Shown here in pieces: positions 44,315-53,997 of a DNA stretch of 64,000 nt. Within the stretch, counting starts at the first letter, position 1, and every line of letters starts with the position of its first letter. The notes under the pieces were generated by a model. It did no database searches. It saw nothing but the letters and a program-made list of their open reading frames with translations, and was not told the origin of the DNA. Both the position numbers and the translations under genes were made by a program. Source of the DNA: CAZIGK01 sp964538615 (GTDB lineage Bacteria > Pseudomonadota > Alphaproteobacteria > Rickettsiales > RI-342); NCBI GenBank assembly GCA_964538615.1, contig CAZIGK010000005.1, forward strand, positions 1 through 64,000, read 5' to 3'.

Positions 44315-45736
44315 CTATGCGGAAGGGTGGGGATAGCGTTTGTAGATGCCATAGGCTGCGGTTAAGAGTGCCATATGCACCCAAAGATACGAGCGCAGGA
44401 TATTCGGGTTGATCTGTAAGAGGAGAAACCCGCCAATAAAGGAAATGCCAAGGGCATACAGAATATCAGAGGCAAGCGGGTTTTGTTTGCGCAGTTTGTG
44501 TGCCAGCCACAGGGGGGCAATGCTGAGCAGAGAAAAGTAGAAAATGAACGGGATGATGCCAATAGCGCCACTGGCCGCAAGCGCCTCCGTGAAGATGCTC
44601 ACTCCTTCAAAGCGTTTAACCACCGGATTGCTGCGTGGTTTTACCTGATTCAGCTCGGCAATGGCGGGGGCAATACCTCCGAGGCTGTAGCCGATAATGG
44701 GACTTTCCTGAAAGGCCTGAAACGTCCATCGCTGGTGTTGCACCCGCTGGTCGAAGGAGTGGGACTGGCTGCCGAACAGCCCCGTGCCTGCCAAAAGGGT
44801 TTTGTAATAAGGAGCCGCGAAAGTGGCGGCTAAAAGGCTGAAACAGATGAAAATGCCGGAAATAGCCAAAAAATGCCGCAATTGACTGCCTTTGAGTTGT
44901 AGCATAAGGGCGCGCAGGCAAAGGTAGGCATAATATAGGGCCAGGGTGATGAGAATATAGCCAATGCCACTGCGCGCCAGCGAGGCAAACATGGCGGCGG
45001 TCATGAGCGCCAGTGAAAAGAGGAGGGTGCGGCGTGGGAGCAGTGTGGAGTTGCGCAACGTCAGCACCAGAACAAATGTCCAGCCGAGGACGAGGTAGTT
45101 GGCGAACATGCTTGGCTCATAGCTAAAGCCAGCGACGCGGGGGAAGCCCAGAACAAAATAGTTGGATGTAATGTAGGGTGCCCAGCCTAGAAAAACACCG
45201 CTGAGCCATTGAAACAGGGCGAAACTGCAAACGAACAGAAAGGTATGAATGTACGTGACCAGTAGTTTTTGTAACAGGTGCGGAGTATGCAACAAATTGA
45301 CGGTCGAAAAAATATTGGCGACATAGATGAGTAACCACCCTAAATAGCCAATATTGCGCATCAAGAATTCGGTATTGCCAACAAAAGCGACCATGAAGAG
45401 GGTCCAGGTGAAGAGCGATGCCCAGCCCAGAGGCAGGGTGAAACGCTGACGATGGATAATGGCGTGCAGGGTCAGGAAGAACAAAATAACCTGAAAAAGA
45501 AGACAAATACGCAAGTTGAAGCCAGCGAGATCTATCTGCAAAAAGCGGTCAAAGCTGGTGGTGAGAACCTCGCCTACCAGCAAAAGCGAAACAATGCGTC
45601 GGAAGGAGGGGCTTGCCCAATCATAAGTGGAAGGCGGCGGCGGTGCCGCCACGGGAGGGAAGGGCGAAGACGTGGTATGAGCGAGGCTGGTCATGGTGGC
45701 GGGTAAAACAGCTCTGGGGTGAGGGAGGGGCCTCAT
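44315..45736 (-). CDS. O-antigen ligase/polymerase-like membrane protein
   Basis: A 473-residue protein with about eleven hydrophobic segments and one larger extracytoplasmic loop (about residues 320-375, SFDQRVQHQRWTFQAFQESPIIGYSLGG) carrying the Wzy_C-type pattern of WaaL/Wzy proteins. It would polymerise or ligate glycan repeats in the periplasm. Start choices are ATG 45736 and ATG 45694; no clear ribosome-binding site decides. It is divergent from a glycosyltransferase gene. Confidence 0.85.
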   Translation of the reverse strand: MRPLPHPRAVLPATMTSLAHTTSSPFPPVAAPPPPSTYDWASPSFRRIVSLLLVGEVLTTSFDRFLQIDLAGFNLRICLLFQVILFFLTLHAIIHRQRFTLPLGWASLFTWTLFMVAFVGNTEFLMRNIGYLGWLLIYVANIFSTVNLLHTPHLLQKLLVTYIHTFLFVCSFALFQWLSGVFLGWAPYITSNYFVLGFPRVAGFSYEPSMFANYLVLGWTFVLVLTLRNSTLLPRRTLLFSLALMTAAMFASLARSGIGYILITLALYYAYLCLRALMLQLKGSQLRHFLAISGIFICFSLLAATFAAPYYKTLLAGTGLFGSQSHSFDQRVQHQRWTFQAFQESPIIGYSLGGIAPAIAELNQVKPRSNPVVKRFEGVSIFTEALAASGAIGIIPFIFYFSLLSIAPLWLAHKLRKQNPLASDILYALGISFIGGFLLLQINPNILRSYLWVHMALLTAAYGIYKRYPHPSA

Positions 45737-45847
45737 GGATATACATTGCTGAAGTCAGGATAACACAATATGTTGTGGTTGCATAGAAGCTTATGCGCTA
45801 TGTTATGATTTATTGTCTGAGTAGCAGAGGTAGAGGGTGTGTCGTTG

Positions 45848-46984
45848 ATGGGGTCTGGCAAGCAGCGGGAGGGGGTGACGGATCAGGGGGCGTGGGTCAC
45901 CGTGGATGCGCGCATGACCGATATAGCGGGGATTGGCCGGGTATTGCGCCAATTACTGGATCAGTTGTTGCAGCGCATGCCGGAGCTGCGCTTTTGTCTG
46001 CTGGGAGATGTTGAAACATTGCGGCAGTATGCGTCTGAGCGTGTGGAGGTGCGGCAGTGTATGCCAAAGCTGTACAGTCTGCGTGAGCAGTGGGAGCTAT
46101 GGCGCGCCATCCCTCCGCAGACAGAGCTGTTCTGGGCACCGCATTATGTGATTCCGTTAGCGTACCGGGGCAAGTTGCTGGTCACGGTTCATGATGTGAT
46201 GCATTTGGCTCTGCCGGTCTATCGCGAAGCGTGGCACAAGCGTCTGTATGCGGATATCATGTTTCGGGCTGTGGCCGAAAAGGCAGACGCCGTGGTGGTG
46301 GTGTCTGAGTTTACGCGGACGGAGCTGCCGAAATATACCCGCATCAAAGGGGATCGGGTTACGGTGATTCCCAATGCGGTGGATGCGGGATGGTTCGTGC
46401 AGGGAGAAGGAGAGAGAGGGCGCCGGCTGGATACCCCTTATGTGCTGTATGTAGGGAGCATTAAGCCGCACAAGAATCTGGTGAGGGCGATGCAGGCCTT
46501 TGCGCGGTTGCCTCAGGCGTGGCCGCACAGACTGGTGTTGGTCGGCATGCATGAAGGCTTGCTGGGGGCGGATGCTGAGGCTATCCGGCTAGCTGGCGAA
46601 CTGGGTGAACGGGTGGTGATGACCGGGAAGGTAAGTGATGCGGCCTTGCGCTGCTACATGGCGCATGCGGAGGCGGTTTTTATGCCTTCCTATTATGAAG
46701 GGTTTGGCTTGCCGCCCTTGGAGGCCATGGCCTGCGGCGCGCCGGTCATCAGTTCGAATGCCGCATCTTTGCCGGAGGTATGCGCGGATGCAGCCTTTTA
46801 TTGTGACCCTTGGGATGTGGAGTCCATGCGGCATGCGCTGGCAACGGTTCTGCAGGATGCGAATCTGCGCCAGCAGTTGCGAATGAAAGGCTATGAACAG
46901 GTGCAGCGTTTTAGCTGGGAGCGTGCCGCCGAGGATTATGCGCGGGTGATACGAGACATGCTGGGATCTCCCCCCTCCGCCTGA
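45848..46984 (+). CDS. Glycosyltransferase family 4 protein
   Basis: From ATG 45848 (AGAGGG 10 bases upstream) the protein has 378 residues; GTG 45839 is also open but too close to that site. The N terminus contains MTDIAGIGRVLRQLL. The donor domain has YVLYVGSIKPHKNLVRAM and MPSYYEGFGLPPLEAMACGAPVISS, the E-x7-E signature of GT4 enzymes. Probably part of the same polysaccharide pathway as the + strand genes before ilvD. Confidence 0.92.
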   Translation: MGSGKQREGVTDQGAWVTVDARMTDIAGIGRVLRQLLDQLLQRMPELRFCLLGDVETLRQYASERVEVRQCMPKLYSLREQWELWRAIPPQTELFWAPHYVIPLAYRGKLLVTVHDVMHLALPVYREAWHKRLYADIMFRAVAEKADAVVVVSEFTRTELPKYTRIKGDRVTVIPNAVDAGWFVQGEGERGRRLDTPYVLYVGSIKPHKNLVRAMQAFARLPQAWPHRLVLVGMHEGLLGADAEAIRLAGELGERVVMTGKVSDAALRCYMAHAEAVFMPSYYEGFGLPPLEAMACGAPVISSNAASLPEVCADAAFYCDPWDVESMRHALATVLQDANLRQQLRMKGYEQVQRFSWERAAEDYARVIRDMLGSPPSA

Positions 46985-47494
46985 TACAGAGGGATGAGGC
47001 GTCTGGGCGGTGTCGCGTTGCTGTCGAGGGGTCGGTTGACGGCTTCGGTTGCCTGTGGCAGGGGAGTTGTGGTGAGCGAGAAGGATAGGGAGGGGGGCGG
47101 TTTGATCTGGCAGGGAGTGGGCATTTTTTGCCCTTAGGCCGGTTTATTTTGAAGGGAAAGGGAAAAATGCTCCATTTTGGGATGGTGCCCGTCTACTAAA
47201 AAAAGAGAAGGGTTGATGCGCGGCTAACAAAAAGCCATGATCTGACGCTGTGAAAAAAATCAGGTTCTGCCTTAATGTGCAGGTCTTATTGACAGGGGTC
47301 GCTGGGGCTTTGGCATGAAAAATGCTGCTGCTATCATTAGACTTCATGGTCTGTTTGTTAAAAAATATTAGCAATCTTATCTCTTTTGTCATAAAGCCGT
47401 CATATGATCAGGATATATGTGACATATGCCACAGTGATTATATAAAGATTTTGCTATCATTTGAACATGCGTTATTCAGAAAGGATTTGATTTT
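46985..47494. other. 510-base intergenic region ahead of the first RTX gene
   Basis: No convincing gene. The left half is GC-rich and contains a small hairpin GGGCA/TGCCC near 47119-47133 that could end the glycosyltransferase transcript. The right half (about 47330-47490) is distinctly AT-rich with repeated ATATG/CATAT segments, and probably carries the promoter and regulatory sites of the RTX gene. Confidence 0.5.
47310..47326 (+). promoter_or_regulatory. Candidate sigma-54 (-24/-12) promoter
   Basis: TTGGCATG-AAAA-ATGCT matches the sigma-54 pattern TTGGCACG-N4-TTGCW at most positions. The essential GG and GC doublets are separated by 10 bases. It lies about 170 bases ahead of the RTX gene start. 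Confidence 0.35.
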
Positions 47495-50290
47495 ATGTCC
47501 ATAACTATTTTTGCAGCACAGGATGGGAGCAAAAATGGGGGCGAGGGTCTTTCTCTGTCAGGGAATGACCGTTTGTTGGGGGATGATGGCAAGCGTTTGA
47601 CCGCAGTACCGGAGCAGGATGGCTTCTACAGTAGTAAGCTGGGTGCGCAACTATTGTTGCAGCAAACCGATACCAGTTTTTCCATGATGGTGAGTGGTGC
47701 ATGGAACAGTGTGAAGTCTGTTCGTCTGACGGGTAGTGCTGAAGATTTAGCCGGGCGCCAGATTACCATGAGCAATATTGTGCATGTGGATGTGCGGCTG
47801 TCTGATAAAGACGCGGATGCGGATGTATGGCTGAATGTGCAGGGTGCTAAGCGCGGCGATATTGTAACCGATGATGGCCATGACGTGATTACGGTTGGAG
47901 TTGCCAGTAATGGTGGCAACTGGAGCGAAGAGTTTGTGGTGAACACTCGTGGCGGTAATGACCAGATTACCTTTACCCCGGCTGATGCAGGGTCTGTACG
48001 TGGTTCTATGCCCACCATTTTTGATGGCCATACCAGTGTTATTAAAATCTATGGTGAAGAAGGCAATGACCGGCTGGATGTCTCTGCGCTGAAAGCAGCG
48101 GTGACGCTAAGCGGCGGCGAAGGCGACGATACCTTGCTGGGTGGTGAAGGTAGCAATCGGTTGCATGGTGGCGATGGACAGGATGTGTTGGTGGGTATCG
48201 CGGCAGGTGATAGCTTATACGGCGGCGATGGTGCGGATAGCATCACGTCTTCCGGTGTGAACAGCATCGTCTATGGGCAGGATGGTGATGATGTGATACT
48301 GGTCACCGGTGCGGGCAGTGATGTGCGTGGTGGCGATGGTGCGGATCAAATCACCGTAGAGGGCGACTGTGCTACGGTGCGCGGTGATGCGGGTGATGAC
48401 GTGATATTGGTCACGGGTCATGGTGCCGATGTGCGCGCTGGTAGTGGGAATGATACCGTGACCGTACAGGGCGATTACACGGTTCTGCGTGGAGATAATG
48501 GGCTGGATGTTCTGGTTGCGCAGGGTGCATATAACACGGTGCATGGTGGCAATGATGCCGATACCATTACAGCGACTGGTGACGGGGCTGTGGTGTATGG
48601 CAACAATGGCGATGACCTGCTGACGGCAAGCGGAGTCGGTGCCGAAGTGCGTGCAGGTAGCGGGAACGATACGATTGTCGGCGGTGCTGTGGATCAGGTG
48701 CTGTATGGCAATGGCGGCAATGACGTATTTGTGCTGCAGGATGTTGATATGGCAGGCAGCCTGACCATTGTGGATTTCAAAGTGGGTCAGGATACATTGG
48801 ATCTGGCGAGCTGGGGTGTGCGTTACAGTGATCTGAGCTTTACGGCTGTGACGGGCGGTGTGATGCTGGCACTGGATGCTGATTTTAGTGTCATGCTGAA
48901 TAAGGTGAAGCTGACTGCGCTGGATGAAAGTAGCTTCCTGAATCTGTTGCCGGAGACCAATCCGGGTCTGGTGATTGAGGGAAGTGAGGCTATTGCGGCG
49001 TCTATACGGTTATTGTCAGGCAGCATGAGTGATTTGCAAGTGCATCGGGATGCCGATGGCACACTACGCTATTACATGGATGCTGACAGCCGCGGTTTGT
49101 TGGTAACGGATTTGGCAACACCGGTGCAAACCATTCTAAGTTCTGATGTGGATAGTTTCCAATGGCTGGACTGGAACGGAAGCCAGCAACTGGTCATAGA
49201 TGCGGGTAGCCGTGGATTGCTGGTGACCGATGGTACCAGCCCTGTGCGCACCCTGCTTAGCAATGATGTCGATAGTTTTGAACTGGTGAGCTGGAATGGA
49301 AGTCAGCAACTGATTATTGATGCGGGTAGCCGTGGGCTGGTGATGACAGACGGGGTAAACCCTATTCGCACATTACTGAGCAGCAATGTGGATAGTTTTG
49401 AACTGGTTAACTGGAACGGTACAGTACAGTTGGTGACGGATGCGGGCAGTCGTGGGCAGTTGATGACGGATGGTGCCAGCCCTGTTCGTACTTTGCTGAG
49501 CAGCAATGTGGATAGTTTTGAACTGGTTAACTGGAATGGCAGCCAACAACTGATTATGGATGCGGGCAGCCGTGGTTTGCTGATGACCGATGGCGTCAGT
49601 GCAGCGCGCACCCTGCTGAGTAATAATGTGGATAGTTTTGAATTGGCGACCTGGAAAGGTGTACAAACGCTGGTAGTGGACGCGGGTAGCCGTGGCTTGT
49701 TGCTGGTGGATGGGGTGTCACCGGCGCAAACGCTGGTGAACGCGGATGTTCAGAGCTTTAAGCTGGCCGATTTGGACAATGATGGTTCGTCTGAGGTGAT
49801 TGTGGACTTTGGTACCACTGTTGGTTTGCGCATTTATCATGATGATGGGCAGGTCAGTGTTTTACGCTCTGCGGATGCGCTGGCTTATGATGTACTCGAC
49901 TATAATCTGGACGGATATCTGGATGTATGGGGCAGTTTTGCGGATGGTAGCTTTATCTACCCGCAAGGTCCCCGCGGTGCGGATACACTGGTTGGAACGG
50001 TGGATGATGATACCATCCGCGGTTTCTCCGGTAATGATGTGCTGACGGGCGGTGCTGGTAATGACGTGTTCGAGTTTGGTGCGGGTACGGGTCATGACAT
50101 CATCACCGACTTCGGAGATGGCCAGGATGTTGTGCATTTGGCTGGTATTGCCGGGTTTGCGAGTTTTGCGGATGTGCAGGCGGCTTCTGTTCTGGCGGGT
50201 AGTGATATGGTGATTACCTTTGATGCCAGCAACAGTCTGACGCTGGAGGGTGTTGATACGCTGCTGGCGGATTATTTCACCTTCGCATAA
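47495..50290 (+). CDS. RTX (haemolysin-type calcium-binding) protein with tandem-repeat beta-propeller
   Basis: A probably type I-secreted protein of 931 residues; ATG 47495 follows AAAGGA. An N-terminal domain (1-190) has no clear family. Residues about 190-430 form degenerate nonapeptide RTX repeats (GGEGDDTLLGGEG, GGDGADSI, AGSGNDTIVGG). Residues about 525-835 hold 40-residue repeats of an FG-GAP/VCBS-like propeller. A final RTX block (GNDVLTGGAGNDVFEFGAGTGHDIITDF) and a C terminus ending DYFTFA follow, a typical uncleaved secretion signal. No enzymatic domain is visible; an adhesive or calcium-binding surface role is possible. A terminator follows. Confidence 0.85.
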   Translation: MSITIFAAQDGSKNGGEGLSLSGNDRLLGDDGKRLTAVPEQDGFYSSKLGAQLLLQQTDTSFSMMVSGAWNSVKSVRLTGSAEDLAGRQITMSNIVHVDVRLSDKDADADVWLNVQGAKRGDIVTDDGHDVITVGVASNGGNWSEEFVVNTRGGNDQITFTPADAGSVRGSMPTIFDGHTSVIKIYGEEGNDRLDVSALKAAVTLSGGEGDDTLLGGEGSNRLHGGDGQDVLVGIAAGDSLYGGDGADSITSSGVNSIVYGQDGDDVILVTGAGSDVRGGDGADQITVEGDCATVRGDAGDDVILVTGHGADVRAGSGNDTVTVQGDYTVLRGDNGLDVLVAQGAYNTVHGGNDADTITATGDGAVVYGNNGDDLLTASGVGAEVRAGSGNDTIVGGAVDQVLYGNGGNDVFVLQDVDMAGSLTIVDFKVGQDTLDLASWGVRYSDLSFTAVTGGVMLALDADFSVMLNKVKLTALDESSFLNLLPETNPGLVIEGSEAIAASIRLLSGSMSDLQVHRDADGTLRYYMDADSRGLLVTDLATPVQTILSSDVDSFQWLDWNGSQQLVIDAGSRGLLVTDGTSPVRTLLSNDVDSFELVSWNGSQQLIIDAGSRGLVMTDGVNPIRTLLSSNVDSFELVNWNGTVQLVTDAGSRGQLMTDGASPVRTLLSSNVDSFELVNWNGSQQLIMDAGSRGLLMTDGVSAARTLLSNNVDSFELATWKGVQTLVVDAGSRGLLLVDGVSPAQTLVNADVQSFKLADLDNDGSSEVIVDFGTTVGLRIYHDDGQVSVLRSADALAYDVLDYNLDGYLDVWGSFADGSFIYPQGPRGADTLVGTVDDDTIRGFSGNDVLTGGAGNDVFEFGAGTGHDIITDFGDGQDVVHLAGIAGFASFADVQAASVLAGSDMVITFDASNSLTLEGVDTLLADYFTFA
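49079..49798 (+). repeat. Six tandem 120-bp repeats encoding propeller blades
   Basis: Units start at 49079, 49199, 49319, 49439, 49559 and 49679, with an exact 120-bp (40-codon) period. Each begins with Asp-Ala-x-Ser-Arg-Gly and contains VDSFEL and W-N-G-type positions. A diverged seventh unit follows in the same frame. Confidence 0.95.
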
Positions 50291-50322
50291 GTAGTGTTGC
50301 CACGGTATTGATGGGAATGAAG

Positions 50323-50357
50323 CGCGCTGACCGTTGATACGGTTAGCGCGTTTTTTT
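50323..50357 (+). terminator. Terminator between the two RTX genes
   Basis: The stem CGCGCTGACCGT / ACGGTTAGCGCG is followed by seven T residues. The two RTX genes are therefore probably separate transcripts. Confidence 0.9.
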
Positions 50358-50481
50358 GTGGCTATGTGTTGGGTAGTTAAGCCTGAAGACGATAGCACGC
50401 ATTCTATGCAAAATTAACCAGACGGAAAGTGGACGCGGTTTACATTGGGGGGGTGATTGGTAACGAACGAAAGCGTGTCCC

Positions 50482-53284
50482 ATGGCTGGAACCCTATCAT
50501 TACTCTCGGAGTTAGAGCTAGATGAAGCGCTGATACGGCAGTTGCAGCAAAAAGACGAAGGCAGCAGGCAGCAAGTTGGGGAAGGGCTGGCGAATCGTGG
50601 CGAGGAGAACTACTCCTATGCGGTGTTGGGGTGGGGAGATGAGTTTTCTTTTTTGCAGGATGCGGCGCAAACCTTTGTGCAGGCAGAATCGCATGCTGGA
50701 AGCTGTGGTTGTATTGCCTGTGGTGCGCGCAAAGATGTGGAATATCAAGGACAACAGATTGAAGAAGAAATACAAACCGCCGCTCGAACCTACGATGGGC
50801 AATGGGCGCAGCATGACCATGTGATTTACGAGGGTAGTGCCGCTTTTTTAAGCGGGGCTGCGCCGAGCGATGAAATTGAATCGCTGTTGAATCATGTGAA
50901 TGGAAATGCTTTTAGCTGGCATGGTAGCTCCAGTAGCGCCCCTGTGGCGGGTCAGGCCGTGAGCTTAACTTATCGGCTGAATTATCAGCATAGTAGCCGC
51001 TATGCGGTGACCAATAATCTGGATGCAGAGCAGATTAACGCGGTTCAATCCGCGCTGAATTTGTGGGCGTCGTACACCAATGTAACCTTTACCCAAGTGA
51101 CTAGCGGAGATGCAGATATTGGTTTTTATGAGGCCGGTCTGCCGAATTATGGCAGCAGTTATGTCGCGGGTATTGCGCATACGGCTTATTATAATAACGG
51201 ACATTTAGCCTATTCCGATGTGTATTTGACCAATCACACGCTAACCTATGGGGAAGGGGAAGGCGGTTGGGCGACCACGATTCACGAAATTGGCCATGCG
51301 CTGGGTTTGAAACACCCCGGTAATTACAATGGTACCGGTAGTGGCACTGCGCCATTCATCGCCAGTCAGTATGACAATAATGACCTGAGCGTGATGTCTT
51401 ATAACGATGGCACCTATACGGCTGGGGCGATGGAGTCAGCCACGGCCATGTATTTCGATATTCAGGCCATTCAGTACCTATATGGAGTGAACCACAATTA
51501 CAATGCCGGTAACAACAGTTACACGCTGGGCAATGTTGCTAAGGTGTGGACCTTGTGGGACGGTGGCGGGGTGGATACGCTGAATGCATCTGCCATGACC
51601 AGTGGTGTGACACTGAACCTGAATGAGGCCTATAATGCGATTTCCCACATTGGTAGCCAGCATGTGTGGATTGCGAAAGGGGCAAACATTGAAAATGCAA
51701 CGGGTGGCAGTGGTCATGACGTGCTGTTGGGTAATGGGCTGAACAATACGCTGACGGGCGGCGTTGGTAACGACAGCATGAGCGGTGGGGCTGGGGCGGA
51801 TGTGTTCGTCATTGGGTCTGGCCATGTGGGAGCGGATCAGATCACGGATTTTGCTGATGGCGTCGATGCTATAGATGTTAGTGCCATTGCGGAAGCCATA
51901 CGCTCTACCTTCAATGTGGTGCAGCAAGGTCTGCATACCCTGATTACCCTGACGACCAACTGGACGATTAGTTTGTTGAATTTTACGGCCAGCCTGTTGG
52001 ACGAGGATGATTTTATCAGTCCAGTGAATTTGTTTTTTGATGGGCCGGTTATTCAGGGGGCATCAGGGTGGGATACGCTAACCGGAACATCTGCTGCCGA
52101 AATGTTCTATGGTTATGCTGGCGTAGACCGTATTTATGGGAACGGCGGCAACGACATTCTCTATGGTGGGAATGAGACAGACTATCTGTTTGGGGAAGCT
52201 GGAGATGATAAACTCTATGGTGAAGCAGGTGATGACCGACTGGTAGGTGGGAATGGCACCAACAGCATTTGGGGTGGTGCGGGTGCGGATTTGTTAGTGC
52301 TGGCGACCGGGGAAACGGGGGTGCATAACTGGCAGGATTTTACCGATGGTCAGGATAGAATGGATATTCGAGCGTATAATAGCTCGACCTTGCAGATGAC
52401 CATTGCGCAATCCGGCAGTGACACGTTGATTACGGTTGCGAATGCGGCACAGACGATTCGGTTGGTGGGGGTGAGTGCCAGCCTTATCAGTCAGGCAGAT
52501 TTTGTTCTGGCGCAGAGTGGGCAGACTTTCAGCGGTGCGGGGAGCTATTTGCTGGGCAATGGTTATAACAATAGCATCACAGGTGGTTCCGCTAACGAAA
52601 TTATTTATGGTTATGCGGGGATTGACAGCCTGTTTGGGGGCAATGGTGACGATGTGATTTATGGCGGCAACGACGTGGATTACGTACTGGGTCAGGTTGG
52701 GAATGACAGTCTGTATGGGGAAGCGGGGGATGACCGGCTGCATGGTGGCACGGGTACCAACAGTATTTGGGGCGGCAGTGGGGCGGATTTGTTAGTGCTG
52801 GCGACCGGGGAAACGGGGGTGCATAACTGGCAGGATTNNNNNNNNNNNNNNNNNNNNNNNNNNNNNNNNNNNNNNNNNNNNNNNNNNNNNNNNNNNNNNN
52901 NNNNNNNNNNNNNNNNNNNNNNNNNNNNNNNNNNNNNGTCAGGTTGGGAATGACAGTCTGTATGGGGAAGCGGGGGATGACCGGCTGCATGGAGGCACGG
53001 GCAGCGATACATTGACCGGTGGGCTGGGGTTGGATCGGTTTGCTTTTAACGTGGGCGATGGAGCAGATGTGATAACGGACTTTAACGCATCGGGCGAGAT
53101 TTTGGATTTTAGAAGTTGGAATAGCAGTTTTGCAGCATGGGATAGCAATGGGGATAGCCTGCTGAATGCCGCTGATGCCATCGCGTCTAACGTGGGGGGG
53201 CATTTGGTGCTGAATTTTGGTGGTGGTGATGCGCTGACCTTGCAGGGAGTGACCGCGCTGGATGCAACGGATTTCTGGTTTTAA
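50482..53284 (+). CDS. Serralysin-type (M10) metalloprotease with RTX repeats, interrupted by an assembly gap
   Basis: A secreted zinc protease. The catalytic domain (about 155-400) has the HExxHxxGxxH site at His268, Glu269, His272 and His278 and the Met-turn Met305 (SVMSY). Several RTX blocks (YGGNETDYLFGEAGDDKLYGE and similar) and a 166-residue duplicated module follow. The N-terminal pro-region contains an unusual three-cysteine segment, Cys75, Cys77 and Cys80. A 100-N gap at 52838-52937 breaks the frame; the part after it ends in ...ATDFWF at 53284. If the gap equals one repeat remainder (351 bases) the frame is restored and the protein would have 1017 residues. Start ATG 50482 has no strong ribosome-binding site. 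Confidence 0.9.
52285..52837 (+). repeat. 498-bp direct duplication inside the serralysin RTX region
   Basis: The sequence at 52285-52339 recurs at 52783-52837 with an offset of exactly 498 bases (166 codons). The second copy is cut by the assembly gap. Confidence 0.9.
52838..52937. other. Assembly gap (100 N)
   Basis: Exactly 100 N, the conventional placeholder for unknown length. The flanks are both parts of the 498-bp repeat: 52938-52992 is identical to 52691-52745. This explains why the assembly broke here. Confidence 0.99.
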
Positions 53285-53823
53285 GACAAAAAGTCTTTCC
53301 AGCTTTCCGGTAGATGCTCTGCCATCATTTGTCGGCTACGGCTTTGTAGCTGGTAGGCGGTAGGGACAAAAGGCTTTTGCAGGGGGTGGGCAAATTCTTT
53401 GCCGGGTATTTTATCGCTCTTACGGCTATTGCAGCTTTTGCAGGCTGCGACCAGATTGGTCCAACTGCTGTCACCCCCACGGCTGCGTGGAATGACGTGA
53501 TCCAGTGTCAGGTAGCGTCCTGCGTGTTCTTCCCCGCAATATTGGCAGGTATAGAGATCGCGGATGAAGATGTTTTGTCGGGTGAGGGCAGGCTCCTGCG
53601 CGGGTTCTTTCACGTATTCTTTCAGGCAAACGACGCTGGGTACCCGTATGCTGGTGCTGGGAGAATGCACTGCGTGGTCATATTCGCTGACAACATGCAC
53701 CCGGTCAGTTACCAGTGCTTTGACCGCTTCCTGCCAGGTGCAGTAGGACAGTGGGTAACGGTTCAGCGGTCGGAAATCCGCATTCAGGATGAGGGTTTTC
53801 AGGCCGTTGAGGTCATTTAGCAT
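53281..53823 (-). CDS. HNH endonuclease
   Basis: From ATG 53823 (GGAAAGG upstream) the protein has 180 residues. The HNH domain has a zinc-binding CQYCG pair, TLDHVIPRSRGGDSSWTNLVAAC with the catalytic His, and CKSCNSRKSDK. The N-terminal part (LNADFRPLNRYPLSYCTWQEAV) is typical of the stand-alone HNH family common in alphaproteobacteria. The biological role of this family is not settled. It overlaps the convergent RTX gene by four bases and is preceded by an unusual leader region. Confidence 0.92.
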   Translation of the reverse strand: MLNDLNGLKTLILNADFRPLNRYPLSYCTWQEAVKALVTDRVHVVSEYDHAVHSPSTSIRVPSVVCLKEYVKEPAQEPALTRQNIFIRDLYTCQYCGEEHAGRYLTLDHVIPRSRGGDSSWTNLVAACKSCNSRKSDKIPGKEFAHPLQKPFVPTAYQLQSRSRQMMAEHLPESWKDFLS

Positions 53824-53865
53824 GGCAAATCCTTTCCACGGGCAGGGGCAGTAGATAGAGCGCAA

Positions 53866-53899
53866 AGAAAAAGGCCGCTGGCGGATGCGCAGCGGCCTT
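53866..53899 (-). terminator. Intrinsic terminator ahead of the HNH gene
   Basis: The stem AAGGCCGCTG / CAGCGGCCTT is followed on the minus strand by TTTTTC-TTT. No large gene ends here, so it must terminate a small transcript or attenuate the HNH gene. Confidence 0.8.
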
Positions 53900-53997
53900 G
53901 AATCATGACATCAGGAGACGATATGGAGCTGGGTAAAAAACTGGGCAGACGGGAGTGATGCTTGCTGGCATGGCCAGTGACAAGGGGCGTCTTTCGC

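Noticed and set aside
47144..47504. Small frames of 60-82 codons in the region ahead of the first RTX gene
   Set aside because: No ribosome-binding sites or recognisable features; their composition follows the AT-rich background.
49079..49798. Regular 120-bp repeats as a CRISPR array
   Set aside because: Units are contiguous, in frame and encode protein repeats; there are no unique spacers and no cas genes.
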